Shown here: piece after piece, positions 44,139 to 55,201 of the stretch | Numbering within the stretch: the stretch's first letter is position 1 | Layout: each line of letters opens with the position of its first letter | Origin: Eretmocerus hayati | Lineage: Eukaryota > Arthropoda > Insecta > Hymenoptera > Aphelinidae | NCBI GenBank assembly: GCA_029851415.1 | Contig: CM056741.1 | Location: 90,865,282 to 90,929,281 of the forward strand | DNA length: 64,000 nucleotides | Direction: 5' to 3' | The notes under the pieces: model-generated | The model's input: the letters and a program-made list of their open reading frames with translations, nothing else | Database searches by the model: none | What the model was told of the DNA's origin: nothing | Translations under genes and position numbers: made by a program

Positions 44139-44866
44139 CACGGTGGTCTGTAAGGTCAACAGATGGACCGAAAGTGTCAAGAAAAACTGTTGACGGGGTT
44201 TTGTTTGTCATGTTCCACAGATTCAGAATCTTTCTCGATCGAGATTCTCGCTGATCGAATCTTCGTTTAATTGGTTTGCAGAATTTGAATGAAAATTGGA
44301 AGTTTCTGGGGAGTCACGACCCTGATCACGACAGTTCTCAGAGATTCAAATGAAAACTCAACTACTGAGGAAGAAACTAAGCTCAAATTCGTATCCTACA
44401 TGTGAAAATACAAAAGAAATCATGACTCTATTCCTCATCTCGACCTCCATACCCTCTCTAGCGGTGCAATCCTCAGTACAAGACGTTGCTACGCAATTTC
44501 AATCTACTAATGGTTCTTGTGCTATTTCGTTTGCGCCTCAAAAACTGCTACTAGATATCTAGAAACGGATTTCATCAGCATGTTGTACGAAAAATTATCC
44601 ATGAAAATGCTTGTTGACACCCCTCTAGCCCATTCGGAGACATTTTGTCAGTCACTGTACATATGATACCCGTCGATTAGTTAACGTATGCCGAGAAAAT
44701 ACATGGAGTTGAATGGCGTTTTCACGTTTTTTGCTCGCATTTCAACATCGAATCGGCCAGAACTCCAATGGAAGATTCTGGATCTGTGAAACATGACGAA
44801 CAAAACCCCGTCAACCGTTTTTCTTGACACTTTTGGTCCACCTGTTCGACTTCCCAGCCCACCGTG
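44139..44866. repeat. Inverted repeat F (about 120-bp arms)
   Basis: The left arm 44139 to about 44260 (cacggtggtctg, gtgtcaagaaaaac, gacggggttttgtt) is mirrored by about 44755-44866. The inner 490 bases hold a 70-residue frame without known similarity. MITE-like; no transposase. Confidence 0.8.
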
Positions 44867-45420
44867 AATCCAGCAATCTCGTCAAAAATATTTCCAATCG
44901 CCCTAGTCTGAACGCCGCAGAATCAAGCGCTGTTCTCTATCACCTTATGACCTCCCCTTCTCCGACATTTAAATGATTGATCATGGAAAAATTGTTCATT
45001 ATCCGGCTCTGAGCCCATTGAACTTTTCGTTCAGAATTCTCAGCTCTATAGCATATTTCTCCCAGGGCGATTGACCTAAACCCAAAATCCTATATCTGGG
45101 TGCTGGGTCCTTCCATATGATAATTCACCGGAGAACCTCTATGTTGATGCCTCCAATCTCCATCCCAAGATCTGGATGATAACACTTGTACTCAATAAGA
45201 GAGTATGAATAGTTTGCAGAATTGGAGACTTTCCTGGGCGATACTGAACGGACGAGAGCAATTTACGAACTAGCCGTCACTCAATCCAGGTAAGACTGAA
45301 TCCCAGTCCCGTGCAGGAAGTTGAACTAGCGTCCACTCATATTTCCTGTAGACCTTAATCCCTGTTCGTAGTCGAAATCAATATTTATTGGATTGAATGC
45401 GGGGAAATTCCGTGAAGAAT
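44867..45420. other. No gene recognised
   Basis: It lies downstream of the minus-strand gag fragment and could hold the start of its pol, but I saw no protease or RT motif. Confidence 0.35.
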
Positions 45421-45424
45421 GATC

Positions 45425-46490
45425 TTGCTTGCATAATGAGCACTCCTACTTCTTGGGTACCGAATCAGACTGAGAAGAATGGAGGACCTTTGCGCCTTGC
45501 TTTCGAGCGTATGAAGAGCTTGAACTTTGGTTATTTTGATAGCTCTCATTGGATTTGGAATCACTTGTGCTCGAAGGGCTACTGAGTTGAGAACTATTTT
45601 CTATAGACTCAAGTGTGCTCAATCTTGTATTGAGAAAGGTTCTCATTCTTGCAAAGGTTGGAGGATCGGTAGTCTCTTCAAGGGAAGTTCCCTATGGGGT
45701 TCGGGATTTTTCATCGAGACGGCTAGCAGTGATGAAAACTACCAAGTCGTCCCAATGATTGGTAGCTCTGTCAAGGAATTTGAGAACTTTCAGAGGGTTG
45801 GCAGTACCATTGATCAATTTCCTCAATTCGGATGCCGTTCCTTTTTGAATAGGAGAAATAGAGAGAAGTTCTTTCAGTTGATCATTGACCATGCGGCGAG
45901 TGTTCTCATACAGTTTACTTAGTTCATCCCAAGCTCGTTGAAAGTTACCTCCTTCGAGAGGTATACCTTGGATTTGCATAGCAGCATCACCCTTGAGATG
46001 AGCTTTGAGATAATGAAATTCGACTACATTAGAGAATGATTTACAATCAATAACAGTTGCGGTGAATAAATCACGAAACTTTGGCCAATCATTAAATGTT
46101 CCATCGAAGGGTTGAATTTCCTATGGGTGCTAGATAAGCAGCTTCAAATTCCGACATGACAATCTGATTGGTTTGATTACCAGAGCTAGCGCTCCTTACG
46201 GTTACATGGGATCTATTGATGAGAAAATCTTTGGATCATTGACAGCATCGTCATAGATCTCTTCATCCTCAGCAAAGGAATTATTCTTGACATAGTCAAT
46301 TTCAAACGTGAAATCTCCATAAGTGATGATTTTATCACGGATTCTTTCCACCTCCTTGAACCACTCTCCTATTTCACCTTTGCGTGTTTCAGCCCCACCA
46401 ATGGTCATTTCCCGTCTTCCTTTCTTCTTGAAATCGGTAAAAGAATTGGAAATTTTTTCTACTCTCGATAGATGCAAAAGCACAAGTTCT
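45425..46490 (-). pseudogene. BEL/Pao gag fragment
   Basis: Read on the minus strand from about 46483: the coiled N-terminus (RKGEIGEWFKEVERIRDKI), then about 46100-46010 the block DWPKFRDLF...SFSNVVEFHYLKAHLKGDAA, then GIPLEGGNFQRAWDELSKLYENTRR at about 45970-45895 and LRKLINGT, VLKFLDRAT. This is the DUF1759-type gag of BEL/Pao elements in full order. A later frame at 45646-45446 gives FLNTRLSTLESI and a Ser-rich linker, with a CSLCKQDHSSRNFP knuckle-like end near 45440-45395. Frame changes and stops near 46130 and 45695 show decay. It is opposite in strand to, and different from, the BEL copy at 7-12 kb. Confidence 0.8.
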
Positions 46491-47461
46491 TATAAGGACA
46501 TCTTGTCCAAAGACGTCATGATGATTGGTCAAACAACCGTTATAGGCAGTGCAAAATTGGAATATGTATTTTGCACCTATTTCCTGGTCGTTATAATTAC
46601 TTGATCTCCGAAAATCTAAGAGATTCAAATTGGGTATGAAAGTGAATCCAAGATAAGGATATTCCTAGCAATGAGCAATTAACTTGAAATGGATCTCAAA
46701 TTCGACATATGCCTGGTTCAATGTGTTCAATAGCGTTATTGCTTAGGCAATGTAACCACTAATTGAAGAGCGTCAGGGGTGACTCGAAAAGTCGGTATGT
46801 TGAGAATTGCTCTTATATAATGTGGTTCAACAATAGCACGTAGCGCAATATTGTTGTCATAGGGATACTTATCAAAAATTTGAAGAACAATTAATTAGAA
46901 CGATCTTACTTGTATCAGCACTCGTCGTCGTTGTAAGCGAGCGATGAGGTTCATATGAGTGTAGTTGACCTGAACAGCCTTGCATCGTCAGCAGTTTGGA
47001 TTTGGTGGCGATGCCCCGTTACTCCAATTTGAGCTGCATTGGAATGCGGCACGATGACAGCTGGGCCGTGTCCTTCATATGGGCGTAGTTTTCAGCTACT
47101 CATTGTTATTGTCGACTTCACCTTGGATGATGTGAAAACTCCAGCAGAGATTGTATTGCTGCATAGGTCTAATCTCCGTATATGCATCGGCAGACTCAGC
47201 AATACGACAAGCACACAGATAACTTCGCAATTACACTTCCGTAGATTCACGTGAACTGCACTTTTCGGCCTGGATCCGGCTTCGAAGGACCAAGAAATGT
47301 TCAAGATAGCGTAGGTTTGTCAATCCAATAAATGAACGACACTTGAATCTCGATTTTGCGTTACTTTAATGACGTTCGAAACAGCTGCCTCTCATTGCGC
47401 GGGAGGCAACATTGTATCGCGTGTGCACTGTTCGACGGTTGTCGGAAGAAGCAAGAAGCGG
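46491..47461. other. No gene recognised; possible BEL 5' end on the minus strand
   Basis: This lies upstream of the minus-strand gag, where a leader and 5' LTR would be expected. Short frames only. No LTR pair could be confirmed. Confidence 0.3.
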
Positions 47462-50435
47462 CGCACATTAGTAAACATTTCACGTCTGCTCAAACAATTT
47501 TTATTACTCTGAAAACGTGCGATTTCGGAATGTTTCAAGGGGGGAAATTGTAGCTTTTGACATGCAGAATCCGAATCCTTTTCCCTCGAAGAGCCTCTCC
47601 AACTCATACGCCCATGGCTAGCGAAAAACCGCAAAAATACTGCAAAAACAACAGTATTAAGGGTTTAACTCAGAGGGGAAGCAATTTGAGCAAATTTTCA
47701 TGAGGAACAAAATTGTTTCATTTTTCAATACAAAATCGATGGTATGGTTGATTTTCCTTAAAAAGCCAATTTTTTTGGTTTTTTCTCATTTTGGAGGCTT
47801 TTCCGCCCGAATTTCGGAATGCACATTGCGGCAATCGAAAGAGCGGAAAATTTTACGTCGAAATATGTATTCGAAAAATTTTCTCTAAATTGACCCAGTG
47901 TGACGTGAACTCGAAAAAAGAAGCGAAAACCTAAAAAACGCTTGGGAGACCACAAAAAGCTCTTGTAGCTCAAAAAAGAAGCAAGTTACGCAAATTTTGA
48001 TGAGGAACGAAGTTATTGCATTTCTTAGTATAAATTAGGCATTTTATCTGGTTTTCCAAAAAAAGCCATTTTTGGGGGGTTTTGGCCACTCTTGAGGCTT
48101 TTTCAGCCGGATTCCAAAATTTCGACTGCGGCAATCGAAAGAACAGAAAATTTTACGTCAAAATATGTATTTCAAATTTTTTTCACATCCACCCTGATTG
48201 CCGAGAACCAGAGGAATGAAGAAAAAATGGGAAAAAAGGCATGGGAGACCACAAAAAGCTCTTGTAGCTCAAAAAAGAAGCAAGTTACGCAAATTTTGAT
48301 GAGGAACAAAGTTATTGCATTTCTTAGTATAAATTAGGCATTTTATCTGGTTTTCCAAAAAAAGCCATTTTTGGGGGGTTTTGGCCACTCTTGAGGCTTT
48401 TTCAGCCGGATTCCAAAATTTCGACTGCGGCAATCGAAAGAACAGAAAATTTTACGTCAAAATATGTATTTCAAATTTTTTTCACATCCACCCTGATTGC
48501 CGAGAACCAGAGGAATGAAGAAAAAATGGGAAAAAAGGCATGGGAGACCACAAAAAGCTCTTGTAGCTCAAAAAAGAAGCAATTTACGCAAATTTTGATG
48601 AGGAACAAAGTTATTGCATTTCTTAGTATAAATTAGGCATTTTATCTGGTTTTCCAAAAAAAGCCATTTTTGGGGGGTTTTGGCCACTCTTGAGGCTTTT
48701 TCAGCCGGATTCCAAAATTTCGACTGCGGCAATCGAAAGAACAGAAAATTTCACGTCAAAATATGTATTTCAAATTTTTTTCACATCCACCCTGATTGCC
48801 GAGAACCAGAGGAATGAAGCAAAAATGGGGGAAAACGCTTGGGAGACCACAAAAAGCTCTTGTTGCTTGAAAAAGAAGCGATTTACGCGAATTTTCATTC
48901 GGTACAGAGTGATTGAATTTTTTAGGACAAATCAGTTCTTCTGGAAAACCAGATGAACTGCCTGATTTATACTAAAGAATGCAATAACTTTGTTCCTCAT
49001 CAAAATTTGCGCAAATCGCTTCTTTTTCAAGCAACAAGAGCTTTTTGTGGTCTCCCAAGCGTTTTCCCCCATTTTTGCTTCATTCCTCTGGTTCTCGGCA
49101 ATCAGGGTGGATGTGAAAAAAATTTGAAATACATATTTTGACGTGAAATTTTCTGTTCTTTCGATTGCCGCAGTCGAAATTTTGGAATCCGGCTGAAAAA
49201 GCCTCAAGAGTGGCCAAAACCCCCCAAAAATGGCTTTTTTTGGAAAACCAGATAAAATGCCTAATTTATACTAAGAAATGCAATAACTTTGTTCCTCATC
49301 AAAATTTGCGTAAATTGCTTCTTTTTTGAGCTACAAGAGCTTTTTGTGGTCTCCCATGCCTTTTTTCCCATCTTTTCTTCATTCCTCTGGTTCTCGGCAA
49401 TCAGGGTGGATGTGAAAAAAATTTGAAATACATATTTTGACGTGAAATTTTCTGTTCTTTCGATTGCCGCAGTCGAAATTTTGGAATCCGGCTGAAAAAG
49501 CCTCAAGAGTGGCCAAAACCCCCCAAAAATGGCTTTTTTTGGAAAACCAGATAAAATGCCTAATTTATACTAAGAAATGCAATAACTTTGTTCCTCATCA
49601 AAATTTGCGTAAATTGCTTCTTTTTTGAGCTACAAGAGCTTTTTGTGGTCTCCCATGCCTTTTTTCCCATTTTTTCTTCATTCCTCTGGTTCTCGGCAAT
49701 CAGGGTGGATGTGAAAAAAATTTGAAATACATATTTTGACGTAAAATTTTCTGTTCTTTCGATTGCCGCAGTCGAAATTTTGGAATCCGGCTGAAAAAGC
49801 CTCAAGAGTGGCCAAAACCCCCCAAAAATGGCTTTTTTTGGAAAACCAGATAAAATGCCTAATTTATACTAAGAAATGCAATAACTTTGTTCCTCATCAA
49901 AATTTGCGTAACTTGCTTCTTTTTTGAGCTACAAGAGCTTTTTGTGGTCTCCCAAGCGTTTTTTAGGTTTTCGCTTCTTTTTTCGAGTTCACGTCACACT
50001 GGGTCAATTTAGAGAAAATTTTTCGAATACATATTCCGACGTAAAATTTTCCGCTCTTTCGATTGCCGCAATGTGCATCCCGAAATTCGGGCGGGAAAGC
50101 CTCCAAAATGAGAAAAAACCAAAAAAATTGGCTTTTTAAGGAAAATCAACCATACCATCGATTTTGTATTGAAAAATGAAACAATTTTGTTCCTCATGAA
50201 AATTTGCTCAAATTGCTTCCCCTCTGAGTTAAACCCTTAATACTGTTGTTTTTGCAGTATTTTTGCGGTTTTTCGCTAGCCATGGGCGTATGAGTTGGAG
50301 AGGCTCTTCGAGGGGAAAGGATTCGGATTCTGCATGTCAAAAGCTACAATTTCCCCCCTTGAAACATTCCGAAATCGCACGTTTTCAGAGTAATAAAAAT
50401 TGTTTGAGCAGACGTGAAATGTTTACTAATGTGCG
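47462..50435. repeat. 3-kb palindrome G built of 299-bp tandem units
   Basis: The left arm is 47462 to about 48946 and the right arm its inverted copy to 50435. After 298 bases of unique flank each arm carries four tandem units, starting at 47760, 48059, 48358 and 48657 on the left, with a period of 299. The middle units are almost identical: 48092-48337 and 48391-48636 encode the same 81 residues except one. The outermost unit is clearly diverged, and the innermost differs in its last third. The centre is a small hairpin around ctggaaaaccag (48941-48952). This architecture, inverted arms made of tandem repeats, is that of foldback transposons. No transposase is encoded. Confidence 0.93.
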
Positions 50436-50451
50436 GCGCAAGCCACGGAAT

Positions 50452-52536
50452 GACTAAGAGCTAGCTCGAAAATTAGGGATTGATCAGAGGCACAGGAGTA
50501 GAATGACGCCGATTGTCCATGGAAACGTGAATCTGTTGGAATTAGCACGCTAACCTGATACAGGAAAAAGATGGCGTCCGAGGAAGCCCCCGACTTTTGC
50601 GGGATGATGGAATTGATAAGAGGCGAGGATGAAACTTTTTTCTGATGATAGTACTAGCACTCACCAACCCAAAAACCTTGGAGGCAGAAAGCCACCCCCG
50701 TGCCTAGGGGTTGGCAGCCTCCCCTTGAGCCCCCAGAAAAATTGAAAGAAGTTCTGATAAGGGGCAAGGCTGCCTCCTGGCAATATCGATCCTCTGAGTG
50801 TTTCTCAGACCCTATGCACGGAGGCAAAGCCCTAGCCAGGTACAAAAGCCCGCAAAATGCGTTATCGTGATGGCAGCCGGACGTCTGATTTATGACTGCG
50901 GAAAAAGTTTTGATAAGGGGCAAGGCTGCCTCCTGGAAATATCGATTCTTTGAGTGATTTTATGTTCCCATGCGCGGAGGCAGAGTCCTAGCCTGGTACA
51001 AAGTCCCGGAAAATGTATTTTCGTGATAGCGGCCGGACGTCTGATTTATGACTGCGGAAAAGTTTTGATGAGGGGCAAGGCTGCCTCCTGGAAATATCGA
51101 TTCTTTGAGTGATTTTGATTCCTCATGCACGAAGGCAGCGCCTTAGCCTGGTACAAAGACCGGGAGAATTCGTTTTCGTGATGGTTGCTTAACTTCCACA
51201 ATAGCGAATAATGACAAAATTTCGATCTTCATACGGGTACCTCCTGCAATCATAATTATATTCCATTCATCACCGAGAAAATATAGCGAGTTATTCTCAA
51301 AACCTCTATTATGGTCAAAAAGTAGAAGAAATCGTCATCAAACTTATGAGAACATAATCGAATGAGGATTCAGGGGATATTGATTCATTCTCTTTCACTG
51401 TCGCAGCTCGTTTCATTTTTATTATCATCCTCTGAGTCGTATTCAATATCAAGTTCTTCATCTGAACAGTCTCGGACCAAATCCTCATCTGTCAATATAA
51501 TATCAATGTTGTGATTGCGACGTAAGAATCGATATTTCAGAAGGAATCACATGCATTGAGGCGATCATTACTCATGAGATCTCTGAATGAATGAATATAT
51601 GCCAAGCACCCTTGTTCAAATATGCTCTTATAAGTGACATATGATGACATCTACTACTATTTTTTCGTGATAGAAGTTTTGGAAATTAAATTACTCGCTT
51701 TACTTCCTCTCTGGAGAATGAAGTATATTTGCAGGAGGTATCCGTATAAAGATCGGAATCTTGTCGTTATTCGCTATCAAGGAAGCTAAGCTGCCATCAC
51801 GAAAAATACTTTCCGGGACTTTGTACCAGGCTAGGTCGCTGCCTCCATGCGAAAGATCTCGAAAACACTCGAAGAATCGATATTTCCAGGAAGCAGCCTT
51901 GCCCCTCATCAAAACTTCTTCCGCAGTCATAAATAAGGCAGCCGGCTGCCATCACGGAAACGCATTTTCCGGGACTTTGTACCAGGCTACGTCTCTGCCT
52001 CCGTGCATGGGGGCTTAACATCACTCAAAAAATTGATATTTCCAGGAGGCAGCCTTGTTCTTCATCAAAACTTTTTCCGCAGTCATACATCAAGCACCCG
52101 GCTCCCATCACGAAAACGCATTTCCCGGGCTCCTGTACCTGGCTAGGGCTCTGCCTCTGTGCATAGGGTCTGAGAAACACTCAAAGGATCGATATTCCCA
52201 GGGGGGCAGCCTTCCCCCTCATCAAAACTTTCTCGAATTTTTCTGGAGGCTTAAGGGGAGGCTGACAACCCCTAGGCACGGGGGTGGCTTTCTGCCTCTA
52301 AGGTTTTTGGGTTTGTTATTGCTAATACTATCATCAGAATGAAGTTTCATCCTTGCCTCTTATCAATTCCATCATCCCGGAAAACTCGGGGGCTTTCTCG
52401 GCCGCCATCTTTCTCCTGTACCAGGTTAGCTTGCTAATTCCAACGGATTCACGTTTCCATGGACAATTAGCGTCATTTCACGTTGAGGCAGCCCGTGCCT
52501 CTGATCAATCCCTAATTTCCGAGCTAGCTCTTAGTC
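50452..52536. mobile_element. Foldback element H, 0.8-kb arms with 157-bp tandem units
   Basis: The ends are gactaagagctagctcg at 50452 and its complement ending at 52536. The arms are 50452-51251 and 51734-52536, with a loop of about 480 bases. Each arm contains about three tandem units of roughly 157 bases whose marker aggggcaaggctgcctcc occurs at about 50760, 50918 and 51073, and inverted in the right arm. It starts only 16 bases after palindrome G ends. I saw no convincing target duplication. It is the second structure here with foldback-type architecture, but the units are unrelated to those of G. Confidence 0.88.
51385..51650 (-). pseudogene. Coding remnant in the loop of foldback H
   Basis: Two overlapping minus-strand frames: 51650-51537 (37 residues, IFEQGCLAYIHSFRDL in the middle) and 51543-51385 (52 residues, KYRFLRRNHNIDIILTDEDL then a very acidic end with DSEDD). 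A one-base shift near 51540 would join them into about 90 residues with plausible composition. No family is recognised. It may be the last trace of a protein once encoded by the element. Confidence 0.3.
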
Positions 52537-53340
52537 TCGAATTCCATACGTAAGAAAATGAATTATCCAGGCCACGCGAGACCTGAGTTAGCAAAGATAC
52601 GGTTGGCACATATCGATGTCTTTTACCCAATAAGTTCGCTTTGAATTGAACACGCGGAAACCGTTGTTTATCATTCAGGCGCTGTAACTCTTGGTTTTAG
52701 TTGATTAAATTGAATTCAAGAAGAGGTCATTCTGAACGAAACTCTCTTAGCCTTTCAGAGAAATTGGTTTCGGAATCTCAACATCTCGCGCATTTGCAGG
52801 AAATGGAGGTTTCCTATCATTGAAATTCAAAAAGCGCCCAGAAAACAGCTCGAAATCCAGAAATGAGCAGAGTGAAAATATTCTATTCGTGAAGAACACA
52901 ACTTTTCACATGGAAGAATGTACTTTCAAGTAATCCAACAGAATTGCTCCTCAAGAATAAAAATGAAAGATGATTTTGATGAAATCATCCATATATAAAC
53001 GAGGTTATATGAGAACCAGAATCTCGGAATGGTCTTCGGTACGTTTTTTGCTCACCTTTCAGATGCGCTTGATTACGTCCCTCTATCTCACGTTATGCCG
53101 GAGCTATAACGATTTGAGTGTGGAAAAGATACGAAAATTTTGCCAAAAAGTTAGAAAGATGATTCCAATTTGTGAACCAGGGTCCGAGAGGAAATTTCCG
53201 ATCCGCTCTATTATGTCAGACAGCCCTATTCAAACTCATTGAATCGAAAGAGTTGACTCAAAAATAAATCTGATATCCTACCTTCGACCGTATATCGTTT
53301 TCTCGTGGAATTACTCATACGCGTTTTGTACCGAATTGTG
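52537..53340 (-). repeat. Diverged relative of the foldback-D arm
   Basis: Between about 52750 and 53320 several words recur in the same order as in 35095-35635: aaattggtttcgga, the cgcgcatttgcaggaaa word (cgcgcatgcgcagaaaa in D), and an ending cgtggaattactcat that parallels gcggaactactcgta. Overall identity is low. No gene is recognised; the 90-residue frame at 52970-53242 looks like chance. Confidence 0.5.
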
Positions 53341-53361
53341 TGCATACTCACGTATCATCAC

Positions 53362-53576
53362 CATGTGAACTCACCGGACAAAATATCTGAACAAATCCGA
53401 AAAATCTTTTTTATTCCTGAGCCACTGTCTGGAATCTTGAGATTGAGTTTCAATTCTGACGGGTTGGGGGTACGATTAAGATCATCAATACACCACAAAC
53501 GGTCTGATTTAGCAGCTCAGGGACAAAGAGCTTTTCCAGACTTGTTCAGATATTTTGTCCGGCGAGAGTACACCTC
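53362..53576. repeat. Short inverted repeat I
   Basis: gtgaactcaccggacaaaatatctgaacaa (53364 onward) is mirrored by ttgttcagatattttgtccggcgagagtac ending near 53572, with arms of about 45 bases. The GC-rich segment after it (53630-53880) has no recognised gene. Confidence 0.8.
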
Positions 53577-53922
53577 CCACTGGTTAGGCGCATTTGATAC
53601 ACGTGACGACGACGAGAAGAAGGGGACGAGACTGAGGTGATGGAAATGTCGAACCGGGAGGCCCCCACTGCCGAGGGAACATGCGTTGTGGTGGCTGAGG
53701 AATTTGCCGATCCGGAGCTCAAGGCGGGGGCTACGAGGAGTCAACCGCGATGAGCTCCGATACTGTTTATTGTGTGTCGCTGGTCGCAAAAGCGAGCCTC
53801 TGTGACAAAAGAAGCGGGCAATGGAGATTCTTCTGTCATTCCCCAAGGTCACGTTGCATCGATCCAAAATCGGAACCAATTTTTCTTACAAGTCATATAA
53901 AAATACGGTGCTAAAAGAGATC

Positions 53923-55201
53923 ACCCTGGTAGAAATCTCTCCATAAAAATTAGATTTGAAACTAAAATATGGCCAAAAAAGATGGACTCTATCCAATGAC
54001 TGATCAATGGCTAATATTTGAGCAACTTTCGAAGGGGTTTCGCAATAGTCTATAAAATGTAGGCAAAGAGTAGGAAATGTGTGATACTTCCATTCCAAGC
54101 GCGAGACTCAATTTTTTGGCCAATAAATGGCTTAATATTGGCTTTGATATTTATTCAATGATCTTTCATCATATTCTTTGCACACAAATTATAACTAAAA
54201 TATGGCCTTATTTTTTGTCTATTTGCTCTCCCGAAAACGAGTATTTACTAAGGTTATCACTCGCTGTCTGTCAAACATACACCGAATTATACCTGCACGT
54301 AGAGTCTGGACACTAAATTACACAGGTATCAGCAATATTGTCACTAATTCCTCGCGAAGGATGCTTGTTATGTGTCACTTATGCTTCATGGAAGAGCGGA
54401 TACACCACACTGACATCACATGCAGCACAGCCTCGAAACTGCTCTGCTCCAGTTCCTCAAGCTTGGCATAGCGTCTCCACCCCCACATCACCAAAACCGG
54501 CAGATTTTTGTCACCTCGCGAACATCACCTCCTCGATGATTAACGATCAATGACCACCAAAAAGTTCGCGAGTCTCGGTTCGTATCCACGTCGACCATGT
54601 CGATGGTGCAAGCTGACGACAAAGACTGGTCGCCTTTATACGAGGTTAGTCACAGCAAACATCGAGTCGAGGAATTAAAGCCAAATTTTGCCCATAATCT
54701 GACCTGACCAAAATGGCTAACAAATGGACTTTATTTTTGCGCTTGAACGGTTTGACTCCGATCGACAGGTGGCGCCGTGACAGGATTTGCTCCCACTCGA
54801 ATTTTAGCAACCTCGAGCTTGAACCACGAGCCTGGACTTCCCGCACATGAGCTTTTCTACATGATCTATCAATATTGAAAATGAAATATCTGACAAATTT
54901 CCTGCTTGTCGCTGTTCATTTAATTACTCAGAATTATGCCATGATCTAATCCATAATATGCCCAAATTTTGTCTAGATAAATTTAGGCCACGAAACTTTG
55001 TTTCCCGGTTGGCTAAAAGATATGGCTAAATATTGGATGAGGAATAGCCAAATAGACGCACTCCATGAATAGGCGATTCATCGCGGAAATATCGTTTCAT
55101 CCTCGGGTGAAATATGGACAAATTTTTTGGCCATTTTTTGGCTATAGAAAAATCCATATGGCCAATTTTAGCCATAAATGGAAGTGGATTTCTACCAGGG
55201 T
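53923..55201. mobile_element. MITE-like element J with CCCTGGTAGAAATC ends
   Basis: ACCCTGGTAGAAATC at 53923 and its complement ending at 55201 are perfect terminal inverted repeats of about 15 bases. Further in, the ends are only loosely symmetric and share many ATGGCC words (aaaatatggcc, ttggccattt). The 54300-54850 middle is less AT-rich and could be a nested insertion. No transposase frame. The terminal sequence and length suggest a non-autonomous DNA transposon; superfamily unknown. Confidence 0.65.

Noticed and set aside
47462..50435. CRISPR-like or satellite reading of the 299-bp repeats
   Set aside because: The units are long, contiguous without spacers and arranged in two inverted arms with unique flanks; this is foldback architecture, not CRISPR, and only four units per arm argues against a satellite array.
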